A stretch of DNA of 64,000 bases from Aliisedimentitalea scapharcae (GTDB lineage Bacteria > Pseudomonadota > Alphaproteobacteria > Rhodobacterales > Rhodobacteraceae). The DNA lies in contig NZ_CP123584.1 of NCBI RefSeq assembly GCF_045277565.1, positions 3,472,001 through 3,536,000 on the forward strand, given 5' to 3'. Positions 35,476-44,678 of this stretch are shown here, one piece after another; position 1 is the first letter of the stretch; every line of letters begins with the position of its first letter. The notes beneath the pieces are model-generated. The model did no database searches. It was not told the DNA's origin and saw only the letters and a list, made by a program, of their open reading frames with translations. A program made the position numbers and the translations under genes.

Positions 35476-37452
35476 CTAAAGATCCAGCGCCAGCTTGCGC
35501 CCGTCATGAAACGCCAGCGCGGCGTTGCGCGGCGCATGGGCGTCGCCGATCAACCGGGCCGAAATCCCTAATTCGGCCAGCGCCGGGCGCAAGTCGCAAT
35601 TGGCGCGATTCACCGTCGATAGCACCAGCGAGTCCGCCGCCATATGCTCCTGCGCGCCTGTGAGCAGCGATTGCAACACTGCCCCCGCATCGCCCCATCG
35701 CATCACCACGGTTTCCGGGCGGAACACGACCCCCAGACCGGCCAGCGTCTGACGCAGCGGAAAGTCGGCAGAGGGGCGCTGTAGCTCTTTGCCCACCAAG
35801 CCGTCCGGCGTGACAATGGTGACCCGATGCCCTGCCTCGGCCAAGGCCCAGGCTGTCCCGCAGCCTTTCCAATGCCCCCCCTCGTCCAGCACGATAACAC
35901 GATCTCCCAATCGGGCGGCCCGCCCCATCACATCGGCGACGGACCAGACATTGCCGTCCAACCCCGGCAGTTCCCGCAGGTGCGGCAACGCCTTTTGGAA
36001 CCCCGCCTCATCCGGCAACGAACCGGTCGCCAGGACCACCTCGTCCATCTTCAGCGCCGCGATGTCGTCAGCTTCCAGATAGGTGTTGCACCGCACATCC
36101 ACGCCCAGACGTGCCAATTGCCGGTCATACCACGCCAACAGGTCCAGGATCTGCGCGCGCCGCGGTTGTTCGCCGGCCAGTCGAAATTGCCCACCTATCT
36201 GTGGCCCGGCCTCGACCAGAACCACGCGATGGCCCCGTTCGGCTGCCACCCGAGCGGCCTCTAAACCCGCTGGCCCGGCCCCGACCACCAGCACGGATTT
36301 CGGGCGATCCGTTGTCGCAAACCGATCCCCGCCCCATTGATGTTCGAACCCGACAGACGGGTTGATCAGGCAGGAAATCCAATAATCCCGCCCGCGCCGC
36401 CCCCAACATTGCTGGTTGCAGGACAGACAGCCACGAATGTCATCTGCCCGCCCTTGTTCGGCCTTGGTCACCAGATGCGGATCCGCAATTTGGCCGCGCA
36501 CGATTGACACCATGTCCGCCTCGCCCGCGCCTAGTACCGTATTGGCGTTTTCTGGTGTGCGAATGTGGCTTTCCGCCGTAACCAACGCGTGTTTCACGAC
36601 CCTCTTCAATCGGGCGGCCAGATCCACGCCCAGCTTTTCGCCATATTGAAAGGTTGGGATAATACCATAGAAATCAAGATAGCTGCTGGACCCGACAGTG
36701 ACATAATCCATCAGCTGTTCGCCGTCGTGCCATGCGACAATCTCAGCCAGATCCTCGCGCCCCAACGCGGCTTCGACGGCCGGTTCATCCGAAATTGACA
36801 GACCTATGATGAAATCCTCGCCACAGTCCGCCCGGATCCGGCGCATGATTTCCCGGCTGAACCGGGTGCGGTTTTCCAGGCTGCCGCCCCATTCGTCGGT
36901 GCGTTGGTTGGAAAACGGTGTCCAGAACTGTTCCAGCAGGCAATGATAGGCCGCCCAGACTTCGACCCCATCAAAGCCCGCCTGTTGGCAGCGCCGCGCC
37001 GCATCAACAAAGCCCTGGATGGTTTCTTCGATTTCGGCGGCATTCATTTCGTGGCTGCCGTCACTGTCGTGATAGCTTGGCCCACCAGACGGGGACCAGG
37101 CCGCGTGAAAGCTGTTGTCCTGATCACCATGGGCTCCGACGTGATAGAGCTGCTGGATCATCACCGTGCCTTCGGCCTGGCAGGCCTTGGTCAGGCGTTT
37201 GAAATGCGGAATCACTGCGTCGCTGGAATGGCGGAAATTGCCCCGGGTCAACACCGCTGCCGGATGGACAGGCATCGGTTCAACCACGATCATGGCCGCG
37301 CCCCCCATGGCCCGCTCCCGATAATAGGCCAGATGCTGATCCCCGGGCAGGCCCTTTTCGGCCATATTGGTGGTATGGGCCCCAAACACGATACGGTTGC
37401 GCAGGGTCTTGTGCCGCAGAGTAACCGGCGAAAACACATGTTTGAACTTCAT
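35476..37452 (-). CDS. NADH:flavin oxidoreductase of the TMADH / 2,4-dienoyl-CoA reductase group
   Basis: A 658-residue three-domain flavoprotein. The N-terminal TIM barrel binds FMN and ends near residue 340. Cys342, 345, 349 and 361 give the canonical C-x2-C-x3-C-x11-C [4Fe-4S] motif. The C-terminal FAD/NAD part begins VLVVGAGPAGLEAARVAAERG. The covalent-FMN cysteine of TMADH is absent. It is the last gene in an operon after another such flavoprotein and mttB paralogue 3, 60 bases downstream of the former. Probably an N-demethylating dehydrogenase of a methylated amino acid, although a reductase role is also possible. Confidence 0.9.
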   Translation of the reverse strand: MKFKHVFSPVTLRHKTLRNRIVFGAHTTNMAEKGLPGDQHLAYYRERAMGGAAMIVVEPMPVHPAAVLTRGNFRHSSDAVIPHFKRLTKACQAEGTVMIQQLYHVGAHGDQDNSFHAAWSPSGGPSYHDSDGSHEMNAAEIEETIQGFVDAARRCQQAGFDGVEVWAAYHCLLEQFWTPFSNQRTDEWGGSLENRTRFSREIMRRIRADCGEDFIIGLSISDEPAVEAALGREDLAEIVAWHDGEQLMDYVTVGSSSYLDFYGIIPTFQYGEKLGVDLAARLKRVVKHALVTAESHIRTPENANTVLGAGEADMVSIVRGQIADPHLVTKAEQGRADDIRGCLSCNQQCWGRRGRDYWISCLINPSVGFEHQWGGDRFATTDRPKSVLVVGAGPAGLEAARVAAERGHRVVLVEAGPQIGGQFRLAGEQPRRAQILDLLAWYDRQLARLGVDVRCNTYLEADDIAALKMDEVVLATGSLPDEAGFQKALPHLRELPGLDGNVWSVADVMGRAARLGDRVIVLDEGGHWKGCGTAWALAEAGHRVTIVTPDGLVGKELQRPSADFPLRQTLAGLGVVFRPETVVMRWGDAGAVLQSLLTGAQEHMAADSLVLSTVNRANCDLRPALAELGISARLIGDAHAPRNAALAFHDGRKLALDL

Positions 37453-37512
37453 CAGCCGCCTTTCAATTTTTGTGGGCAGGACCCGGTTGCCCCCCAGGTC
37501 CGTTGTCCCAGT

Positions 37513-39558
37513 TTACAGGTCCTTCATAGTTCTGAGCGCATCATAGATTGCGGCGTGTGTGTTTCTGGCGCTGACGGCGTCGCCGATGCGGAAGAGTTGG
37601 AATGTGGCGTTCGGGTTTGTGTTGATGGTCTGGGGCTGGCCGGTGATCAGGGCGGTGTGGTCCACTTCGCCCCGGTTTGAGGAGAGCGGCTTCAGGTCGA
37701 AGTAGAGATCGTCAAGCGGCAAGGTTCCGTAGTTGACCACCACCTGATCATAGGAGGATTGGGATGTAAAATCACTGTAATCCGTGCCGATAGTGGCGCA
37801 CAGGCGATTGCCGTCGCGCATCACGTCCAACAGGCGGCGGGTGACGGTGAATGTCACGTCGCGGGCCTGCAATTCGCGCATGTAGGGCACCAGGTTCATC
37901 GCCATGATATCGGGGGCAAACACCCGATCCGGGGTCATGACTTCGACCTTCGCGCCCGCTGCAGCGGCGATTTCCGCCGCCATCAGACCGGGATGATCGC
38001 CGCTTTCGTCATAGATCAACACCTGTTGGCCCGGTTTGACATCGCCCGAGATGAGATCCCAGGCGCTGACCACCAGATCGTTTTCCTGGCCCGATTCGAA
38101 CAATTCGGTATTGGGCAGACCCCCGGTGGCGATGATCACCACATCCGGGTTCAGCGCGGTGACGTCATCGGCTTCGGCCCAGGTGTTGAAACGAAAGTCC
38201 ACATCCCGCGCGGCGCATTGCGCCATGCGCCAGTCGATGATGCCGATCATCTCGCGCCGGCGTGCGTGTCGCGCGGTCAGCCGCACCTGACCACCGGGAT
38301 CGGGCTGGGCCTCAAACACGGTCACGGCGTGGCCGCGTTCGGCCGCCACCCGCGCCGCTTCGAGCCCGGCCGGACCGGCACCGACGATGACCACCCGCTT
38401 GGGGGTCTCGGCAGGGGCGATGTCATGGGGCATCGACAGCTCGCGCCCGGTGGCGGCATTGTGCAGGCACAGCGCTTCGCCCGCCTGATAAATCCTGTCC
38501 AGGCAATAGGTTGCGCCAACACAGGGGCGAATGTCATCCTCGCGCCCTTCGACGATCTTGCGCACGATATGTGGATCGGCCATATGCGCCCGCGTCATCC
38601 CCACCATATCCAGAAGCCCCGCCTGCACCGCATGGCGCGCCGTGGCCACATCCGGAATGCGCGACGCATGAAAGGTCGGCATGCCGGTGGCCCGTTTGAC
38701 CGCGCCGGCAAAATCCAGATGCGGTGCCGATGGCATCCCCTGCACCGGGATCACATCGGTCATCGCCGGATCGGTGTGGATGCGCCCGCGGATCACATTC
38801 AGAAAATCGACCATGCCGCTGCGCGCAAGCCGCTTGGAAATCTCGATGCCTTCGACCGGCGTGATGCCCCCGGCGGCGGCCTCATCGGCCGTATAGCGCA
38901 GCCCGACGATGAAATCGTCGCCCACCCGGTCGCGAATGGCGCGCAGCACGTCCAGCGGGAATTTTAACCGGGAATCAAGAGTTTGCCCCCCGTATTCCCC
39001 ATCCAGATCATTGGTCAGAGGCGACCAGAACTGGTCCAGAAGATGGCCGTAGACCTGCAATTCAACCCCATCCATGCCCCCTTCCTTCATCCGTTCGGTG
39101 GCATCGGCGAAATCGTTGATGATGCGGGCAATGTCCCAATCCTCGGCCAGCTTGGGAAACGCACGATGCGCTGGTTCGCGGTGTTTGGAGGAACTGACCG
39201 AGGGCAGCCAGTCGCCCTTGTTCCACCCCGTGCGCCGCCCCAGATGGGTCAGCTGGATCATCACCGCACAGCCATGCGTGTGGCAGGCATCGCTTAGCCG
39301 CCGGATGTGGGGCACAACCTCGTCCTTGTAGGCCAGGATGTTGTTGAACACCGGCGGGCTGTCCCGGCTCACCGCAGCCGACCCCGCCGTCATCGCCAAC
39401 GCAACCCCCGCCCGCGCCCGTTCCGCGTGATAGGCAACATAGCGCTCCTTCGGCATCCCGCCCTCGGGATACGCAGGTTCATGGCTCGTCGTCATGATCC
39501 GGTTCTTCAACGTCAAATGCTTCAACTGATAAGGCTGCAACAAAGGGTCAGTCGACAT
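37513..39558 (-). CDS. NADH:flavin oxidoreductase, N-methylproline-demethylase-like, with altered cluster motif
   Basis: A 681-residue flavoprotein with the same three-domain plan. The TIM barrel starts MSTDPLLQPYQLKHLTLKNR and the FAD fold is VVIVGAGPAGLEAARVAAERG. The cluster motif reads C346-V-G-A-T-Y-C352 with Cys364 downstream, so the second of the four cysteines is alanine (Ala349). I recall this variant in proteins annotated as N-methylproline demethylase, but cannot confirm it here. The start at 39558 has a GGGAGAA site 5 bases upstream; the frame is open further upstream without one. It lies 67 bases after mttB paralogue 3. Confidence 0.9.
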   Translation of the reverse strand: MSTDPLLQPYQLKHLTLKNRIMTTSHEPAYPEGGMPKERYVAYHAERARAGVALAMTAGSAAVSRDSPPVFNNILAYKDEVVPHIRRLSDACHTHGCAVMIQLTHLGRRTGWNKGDWLPSVSSSKHREPAHRAFPKLAEDWDIARIINDFADATERMKEGGMDGVELQVYGHLLDQFWSPLTNDLDGEYGGQTLDSRLKFPLDVLRAIRDRVGDDFIVGLRYTADEAAAGGITPVEGIEISKRLARSGMVDFLNVIRGRIHTDPAMTDVIPVQGMPSAPHLDFAGAVKRATGMPTFHASRIPDVATARHAVQAGLLDMVGMTRAHMADPHIVRKIVEGREDDIRPCVGATYCLDRIYQAGEALCLHNAATGRELSMPHDIAPAETPKRVVIVGAGPAGLEAARVAAERGHAVTVFEAQPDPGGQVRLTARHARRREMIGIIDWRMAQCAARDVDFRFNTWAEADDVTALNPDVVIIATGGLPNTELFESGQENDLVVSAWDLISGDVKPGQQVLIYDESGDHPGLMAAEIAAAAGAKVEVMTPDRVFAPDIMAMNLVPYMRELQARDVTFTVTRRLLDVMRDGNRLCATIGTDYSDFTSQSSYDQVVVNYGTLPLDDLYFDLKPLSSNRGEVDHTALITGQPQTINTNPNATFQLFRIGDAVSARNTHAAIYDALRTMKDL

Positions 39559-39625
39559 GGGGGTTCTCCCGGAAGGTCCAGAAAATGGGCTACTCGACAC
39601 AAGTGTCGAGAAAGGTGTGATTCTG

Positions 39626-41209
39626 TCAATACCAAGCATCCGGCATCGACGCTTTTTTGTCAGTGATGAAGGCCTTGAGCGCCTCGTCGGTGGCCACATC
39701 CATGGGCGGTGCCTCATAGGCTGCCAGCGTATCCTTCCATCGTTGGTTGGCACGCTGCGCCGAGTCGACACTGCCCTGTTCCTCCCAGCTTTCAAAGGGT
39801 TGATCGTCGTTCAGCCCGCTGTCCCAATAGGCCGTCTTGTAATGGCGCAGCGTGTGGTCCGTTCCGAACAGATGTTCCCCTGGGCCATTTTGGGCCAGAG
39901 CGTCGAACCCAAGCGTGTCGTCGTTCACGTCAATCCCGTTCAGATACGCGTGCATCGCCCCGCACATATCCGCATCCATCACCAGTTTTTCGTAGGACAT
40001 CGACAGCAGCCCATCGAGGAACCCGGCCGAATGCAGGATGAAATTCGCGCCCCCCTGAACGGCCGACATCATCGACATCATCGACTGTTGCATTGCCTGC
40101 CCATCAGGAAGCTTGGACGTGCTGAAATTTCCGGCGCAACGCAACGGCATCTCCAACCGCCGGGCCAATTGCCCCATGACCAGCGATCCCAGCGCCGGTT
40201 CCGGTGTTCCAAAGGTGGGAGACCCGGTCCGCAACGACATGGACGACAAGAACCCGGCCAGCACCGTCGGAGCGCCAGGCCGCACCAGTTGTGCCAGCGC
40301 GCAGGAGGTCATGGATTCGGCCAGACATTGCGCGATGGATCCCGCCATGGTCAGCGGCGACACTGCCCCGCCCAGCAGAAAGGGCAGGTGAATGGATCCC
40401 TGCCCTGCTTGGGCATAGGTGCGGATCCCGGCCGTTGTGGCCCCATCCAGAACCAGCGGAGACGTGGTGTTGAAATTGCCCATGATGACGCAATGGCTGT
40501 CGACAAAATCGGATCCGAACAGGATACGGCACATTTCGATACTGTCGGCGGCCCGGTCCGGGGCAGTGATCGACCCCAGAAACGGACGGTCCGAATACCG
40601 CATATGGGCATAGACCATGTCCAGGTGGCGTTTGTTGACCGCGATGTCGGTGGGTTCGCATATCGTGCCACCCGAGTGATGCAACCATGGCGAAGATTGC
40701 GCCAGTTTGATCAGGTTTTCAAAGTCCTCGATCGTGCCATAGCGACGCCCTTTGTCCAGATCCATCACAAAGGGTGACCCATAAGACGGCGCAAAGACCA
40801 TCGCGTCACCGCCAATCTCGACCGTGTTGGCCGGGTTGCGGGCGTGTTGGGTAAATCGGGCCGGGGCACTGCGGAGGATTTCGCGGATCATGCCCGGTTC
40901 GAACTTGATGTTCCAGGCGTCTTGGGACAATTGGGACACCTGCCCACCAGCCTGGCGAAACAGATCGACCGTGGTGGGATCTTCTCGGAACTCGATGCCG
41001 ATTTCGGCGAGGATCCGATCGGCGGTGGTTTCGATCCTGATCAGCCCTTCTTCGTCCATCAGGTCATAGGGACGAATGCGTCGGGTGATATACGGAACGC
41101 GCAGATGCAGGTTTTGCCCGATCGTGGCCGTGCGCGCGGTCTTGGTCTTGCCTGCGTCACGACGAGAGCGACGGCCGCGTGGTGCCAGTTTGGGGTCGGA
41201 AACGGTCAT
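39626..41209 (-). CDS. MttB-family (trimethylamine methyltransferase-like) protein, paralogue 3
   Basis: A 527-residue non-pyrrolysine MttB-superfamily protein with no internal amber codon. It has the family core (GGAVSPLTMAGSIAQCLAES) but is more distant from paralogues 1 and 2 than they are from each other: the GGGEQA loop is replaced by the region around PTFGTPEPALGSLVMGQLA. The N-terminal tail is again arginine-rich (RGRRSRRDAGK). An AAGGAC ribosome site precedes the ATG. It is the first gene of an operon with two NADH:flavin oxidoreductases and faces a LysR gene across a 21-base palindrome. Confidence 0.9.
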   Translation of the reverse strand: MTVSDPKLAPRGRRSRRDAGKTKTARTATIGQNLHLRVPYITRRIRPYDLMDEEGLIRIETTADRILAEIGIEFREDPTTVDLFRQAGGQVSQLSQDAWNIKFEPGMIREILRSAPARFTQHARNPANTVEIGGDAMVFAPSYGSPFVMDLDKGRRYGTIEDFENLIKLAQSSPWLHHSGGTICEPTDIAVNKRHLDMVYAHMRYSDRPFLGSITAPDRAADSIEMCRILFGSDFVDSHCVIMGNFNTTSPLVLDGATTAGIRTYAQAGQGSIHLPFLLGGAVSPLTMAGSIAQCLAESMTSCALAQLVRPGAPTVLAGFLSSMSLRTGSPTFGTPEPALGSLVMGQLARRLEMPLRCAGNFSTSKLPDGQAMQQSMMSMMSAVQGGANFILHSAGFLDGLLSMSYEKLVMDADMCGAMHAYLNGIDVNDDTLGFDALAQNGPGEHLFGTDHTLRHYKTAYWDSGLNDDQPFESWEEQGSVDSAQRANQRWKDTLAAYEAPPMDVATDEALKAFITDKKASMPDAWY

Positions 41210-41340
41210 GGATCTTGTCCTTGTGTAACCGATGCGGGCCCGGCCAGGGCCACCACACCGGGATCATCGTGGCGAACTTCTGTAGGTCAAAATCAGCAGA
41301 TATGGTCGGTCTGGCAATCTCCTAAAAATTCACACAGACT

Positions 41341-41361
41341 TATTTTGGCTAAGCCAAAATA
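41341..41361. promoter_or_regulatory. Perfect 21-base palindrome in the mttB-like 3 / lysR divergent promoter
   Basis: TATTTTGGCT and AGCCAAAATA flank a single A, a perfect dyad. It contains a T-N11-A core typical of LysR boxes and lies about 55 bases upstream of the lysR start and 130 bases upstream of the mttB-like gene. It is the best operator candidate for this regulator. Confidence 0.6.
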
Positions 41362-41415
41362 TCGGAAAATATACACTCTTGATGGATCATTCGGGAATTA
41401 GTATGAATTCTTGTC

Positions 41416-42378
41416 ATGCCAAATCGCCCTTATGATCTCCCTCCAGTCAGCGCGCTTCTCAGCTTTGAGGCGGCCGCGCGCCATGAGAGTTTCAAAACCG
41501 CTGCGCAGGAACTGAATGTGACCCCCGCCGCTGTCAGTCACCAGGTCAAGGCATTGGAAAACGATTTACGCCAGACCCTGTTTCACCGTCACCACAGGGG
41601 GGTCGAACTGACACCGACAGGGGCCTATCTGTTGGTCAGCCTGCAACGCGGGCTCGAAGGGATATCGGACGCCATTTCTCAGCTCCGGTCACAGGCGTCA
41701 CGCGCGATGATTACGATCCAGGCAACAACAGCGGTCAGCGCGTTGTGGCTGACGCCCAAGCTGGCGCAGTTCTGGCGCGCGCATGGACATGTGTCAGTGG
41801 CACAGAATGTCAGCGATACAACCGGCCCGGCCCGTCACTGTGATCTGAGCATTCACTATGGTGAAATTTCGCGGGAAAGCGGCGATTGCCGCATCCTGTT
41901 CCAGGACCGGATCATGGCATTGGGCAGCCGGCAGTTTGCGCAAAAACACCCGGTCCATCACGTGTCGGATTTCGCCCGGACACCGCTGATCCATCTGGAC
42001 GCCGAAGATACCGGCTGGACAGATTGGGCGACCTGGTGCGCGGCTCTGGGGTATAACGGGCCGTTGGCCAGCGGGTTCCGGGTCAACAATTATGTCATTG
42101 CATTGCAGGCCGCACAGGACGACATGGGCGCGGTTCTGGGCTGGGGGGGGCTGGTGGGGCAACTGCTGGAGACCGGGGTTCTGGTCAAGCTGACCAAAGA
42201 TGAAATCGCCTCGCCGTTGGATTTCTATATCAAGGTCCACCCACAGGCATCACCACGGGCTCTGTTTCTATGCGACTGGTTGCTAAACGCCGCTCAAACA
42301 GGTGAAATCCCCGCCTTTGGTGTCCACCCGGCCCCGAAAAAAACCTCAGATTTGGGCAAATTGAAGCCGGATGACTAA
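41416..42378 (+). CDS. LysR-family transcriptional regulator (GcvA-like)
   Basis: A 320-residue LysR protein. The winged helix includes LLSFEAAARHESFKTAAQEL and VSHQVKALENDLRQTLF; the GcvA-type effector domain follows. It diverges from mttB paralogue 3 and the two flavoproteins and probably activates them in response to their substrate, through the perfect dyad between them. It is related in type to the LysR gene beside mttB paralogue 1, so the MttB modules may share a regulatory style. No strong ribosome site is visible. Confidence 0.93.
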   Translation: MPNRPYDLPPVSALLSFEAAARHESFKTAAQELNVTPAAVSHQVKALENDLRQTLFHRHHRGVELTPTGAYLLVSLQRGLEGISDAISQLRSQASRAMITIQATTAVSALWLTPKLAQFWRAHGHVSVAQNVSDTTGPARHCDLSIHYGEISRESGDCRILFQDRIMALGSRQFAQKHPVHHVSDFARTPLIHLDAEDTGWTDWATWCAALGYNGPLASGFRVNNYVIALQAAQDDMGAVLGWGGLVGQLLETGVLVKLTKDEIASPLDFYIKVHPQASPRALFLCDWLLNAAQTGEIPAFGVHPAPKKTSDLGKLKPDD

Positions 42379-42456
42379 AACCCACGGCTTGCCCAAAAAG
42401 CAAAACTGGTCAACAACGGACCGAATCAAGCCATTCTGCGAAGCGAGACGAAAATC

Positions 42457-43458
42457 ATGAGGCTGGGTCATCATTCCTCGACGAACTCCCCACAATCAAA
42501 ACCCCTGCGATTCGTATTTGGTCTGGTGCCGAACTATTCAGCCATGTCGCTGACACACGCGCTCGAAACCTTGCGGATTGCCAACCGGATGGCCGGATCC
42601 AAACGGTTCGACTGGGTGATTTGTGCCGAAAACGGAGAAACCGTCGAAGATTCGCTGGGCGCACGTTTTCCTGTGGACCATGGGTTTGAAGAGGCTCACC
42701 GCGATGACGTGGTGATCGTTTGTTCCGGCCAGGACGTCCAGAAACAACCATTGACGGCCGTCACCAATTGGATCCGCCGATGCGCCCGAAACGGCTGCCG
42801 GATCGGCGGCCTGTTTACCGGAGCCTATGTTTTAGCAAAATCCGGACTTTTGGATGGGCACGCCGCCACGATACATTGGGAAAACCGCCAGGCATTTCTG
42901 GAAGAATTTCCCGAAGTAAACCTCACGGAATACACATTTGTCTGCGAAGGGTCCCGCCTGTCCACAGCCGGGGGTACCGCCGCCATCGACCTGATTTTGC
43001 ACATGGTGGCCGAGGCCGAGGGAGAGGCGCTGTCGAATTTGGTGGCAGATCAGCTGCATTACACCAACATTCGTGTGTTGCAGTTCTCGGCCCGCATGCA
43101 GGTCGCGGACCGCATTGGGTTCCGCCATCCAAAACTGTCGGAAATTCTGGCGCTGATGGAAACCAATCTCGAAGAACCATTGCGCCCCGGAGATCTGGCC
43201 GAAACGGTCAACATTTCGACCCGACAGCTGGAACGGCTGTTCCGTCGCTATCTGCATTCGACACCCAAGAAATATTATGTCGACATGCGGTTGCAGCGGG
43301 CCCAGAACCTGCTGCTTCAGACCAATATGTCCGTTACCAATGTCTGTGTCGCCTGCGGTTTCAACTCTACCTCGCATTTTGCGCGCCTGTTCCGCCAACG
43401 CTATGGGGTATCACCGCACCGCCTGCGCAAAGGTCAGCCATCAGGCGACGGCGCATAG
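42457..43458 (+). CDS. GlxA-family transcriptional regulator (GbdR/CdhR-like, DJ-1/PfpI plus AraC)
   Basis: A 333-residue regulator. Residues about 15-190 form a DJ-1/PfpI-like domain (FVFGLVPNYSAMSLTHALETLRIAN; GGLFTGAYVLAKSGLL where the nucleophile cysteine is replaced by Thr). The C-terminal AraC DNA-binding domain has two helix-turn-helices, with LAETVNISTRQLERLF and VCVACGFNSTSHFARLFRQ. GbdR and CdhR, which sense glycine betaine, dimethylglycine or carnitine in Pseudomonas, have this architecture. Its position before a desaturase/Rieske pair and near soxBDAG supports a betaine-related role. Confidence 0.9.
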   Translation: MRLGHHSSTNSPQSKPLRFVFGLVPNYSAMSLTHALETLRIANRMAGSKRFDWVICAENGETVEDSLGARFPVDHGFEEAHRDDVVIVCSGQDVQKQPLTAVTNWIRRCARNGCRIGGLFTGAYVLAKSGLLDGHAATIHWENRQAFLEEFPEVNLTEYTFVCEGSRLSTAGGTAAIDLILHMVAEAEGEALSNLVADQLHYTNIRVLQFSARMQVADRIGFRHPKLSEILALMETNLEEPLRPGDLAETVNISTRQLERLFRRYLHSTPKKYYVDMRLQRAQNLLLQTNMSVTNVCVACGFNSTSHFARLFRQRYGVSPHRLRKGQPSGDGA

Positions 43459-43572
43459 CAACACCGATCACCCTGCGCTCTGCTCTGGGGCAACCGGCTG
43501 TGCCACGACAGACAAACCTGTGTTTCCAGGCCATTTGTAGATGAGCGATCCTCTTGGGGAAATACAGATTCA

Positions 43573-43642
43573 CGTCTGGACAGACGACGCCCGAGTTTTG
43601 TATGCTCACACTTAATGGCATTTAATACAGACATAATGCCAT
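43573..43642. promoter_or_regulatory. Two palindromes in the promoter of the desaturase-fold oxygenase
   Basis: CGTCTG and CAGACG surround GA at 43573-43586. ATGGCATT and AATGCCAT, separated by 12 bases, form a second perfect dyad at 43615-43642. They lie in the 260-base gap after the GlxA-type regulator, which has no gene of its own, and are candidate binding sites for that regulator. Confidence 0.45.
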
Positions 43643-43718
43643 GGTGCGGAGCACTCCCGTCTCCGGCTCAGGTCACGTTGATTGAAGGAAATCCGGACCT
43701 GAACATGCGAGGATCATC

Positions 43719-44678
43719 ATGACCAACGCAATTGTCACGCCCCTGACCCAAGCACTGGCAGAGGGCAAACTCACCCGCGAAGAACTCAAAACATTCATGC
43801 AGCGTTCAGACGGACCGGCCATCCGTCGGCTGGCACTCTGGCTTCTGGTGCTTGCCGGTACCAGTTCGCTGGTTGCACTCAGCTGGAACAGCTGGCTGAT
43901 CTGGCCCGCCATGTTTGTGCATGGGGTGGTGCTGGTACACCATTTCTCTCTGCAACATGAATGTGTGCATTATTCGGTGTTTCGCACCAGATGGTTGAAC
44001 AATCTGGTCGGCAACATCTGCGGGTTCATCATCATGTTGCCCCATAAACACTTTCGGTATGAACATTGTGATCATCATACCTATACCCAAGTCGAAGGTG
44101 ACGACCCCGAGCTGGTGCCCATGCCCCAGACCCTGGGGCAATATCTGTTCTACATCACCGCGATCCCCTATTGGCGCACCAAGTTCACCGAGCTGTTTCG
44201 ACATGTTGCCGGTCGGCTCAGCCCCGAGGAACAGCGTTTTGTTCCCAAAGTTGAACACAACGCCATCTATCTGGAGGCCCGTTTTATGTTGGCGGCCTAT
44301 GCGCTGATCGTTCTGGTGATGGCGCTCACGGGGTGGTGGGATCTTGTGTGGTTCTGGTTCATTCCCTTGATCCTGGGAGAACCGGTGATGCGGTGGGTGC
44401 GTATGACCGAACACGTAGGCCGCCCGACCGTTGCGCAAATGCATGAAAACACAAGGACAAACCTAGTGTCTCGACCCTGGCGGTTCCTGTGCTGGAACAT
44501 GAATTACCATGCCGAACATCACTATGTCTCTTCCGTACCCTATCACGCGTTGCCCCAGCTTCATGAAAAGTTGAAAACCCACATCTACGTTGAAAAAGAC
44601 GGGTACCTGGGGGCCCATCGTGACATCCTGCGACAACTGTTTTCCAAGCCGACAGGAGGATCAGCCAATGGCCAGTGA
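43719..44678 (+). CDS. Membrane desaturase-fold di-iron oxygenase
   Basis: A 319-residue integral membrane protein of the fatty-acid desaturase superfamily. The three histidine boxes are HECVH, HCDHH and HAEHH (in NMNYHAEHHYVSSVPYHALP), which bind the di-iron centre. Hydrophobic pairs lie near residues 40-80 and 190-220. The superfamily includes lipid desaturases and hydroxylases of small molecules. It overlaps a Rieske ferredoxin gene by 11 bases, its likely electron donor. Lipid desaturation is possible, but the regulator and the nearby sarcosine oxidase operon make hydroxylation of a betaine or amine worth testing. Confidence 0.88.
   Translation: MTNAIVTPLTQALAEGKLTREELKTFMQRSDGPAIRRLALWLLVLAGTSSLVALSWNSWLIWPAMFVHGVVLVHHFSLQHECVHYSVFRTRWLNNLVGNICGFIIMLPHKHFRYEHCDHHTYTQVEGDDPELVPMPQTLGQYLFYITAIPYWRTKFTELFRHVAGRLSPEEQRFVPKVEHNAIYLEARFMLAAYALIVLVMALTGWWDLVWFWFIPLILGEPVMRWVRMTEHVGRPTVAQMHENTRTNLVSRPWRFLCWNMNYHAEHHYVSSVPYHALPQLHEKLKTHIYVEKDGYLGAHRDILRQLFSKPTGGSANGQ

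Noticed and set aside
2176..41209. Pyrrolysine-dependent methyltransferases
   Set aside because: All three MttB-like frames are continuous without an in-frame TAG, and no pyl genes are present.
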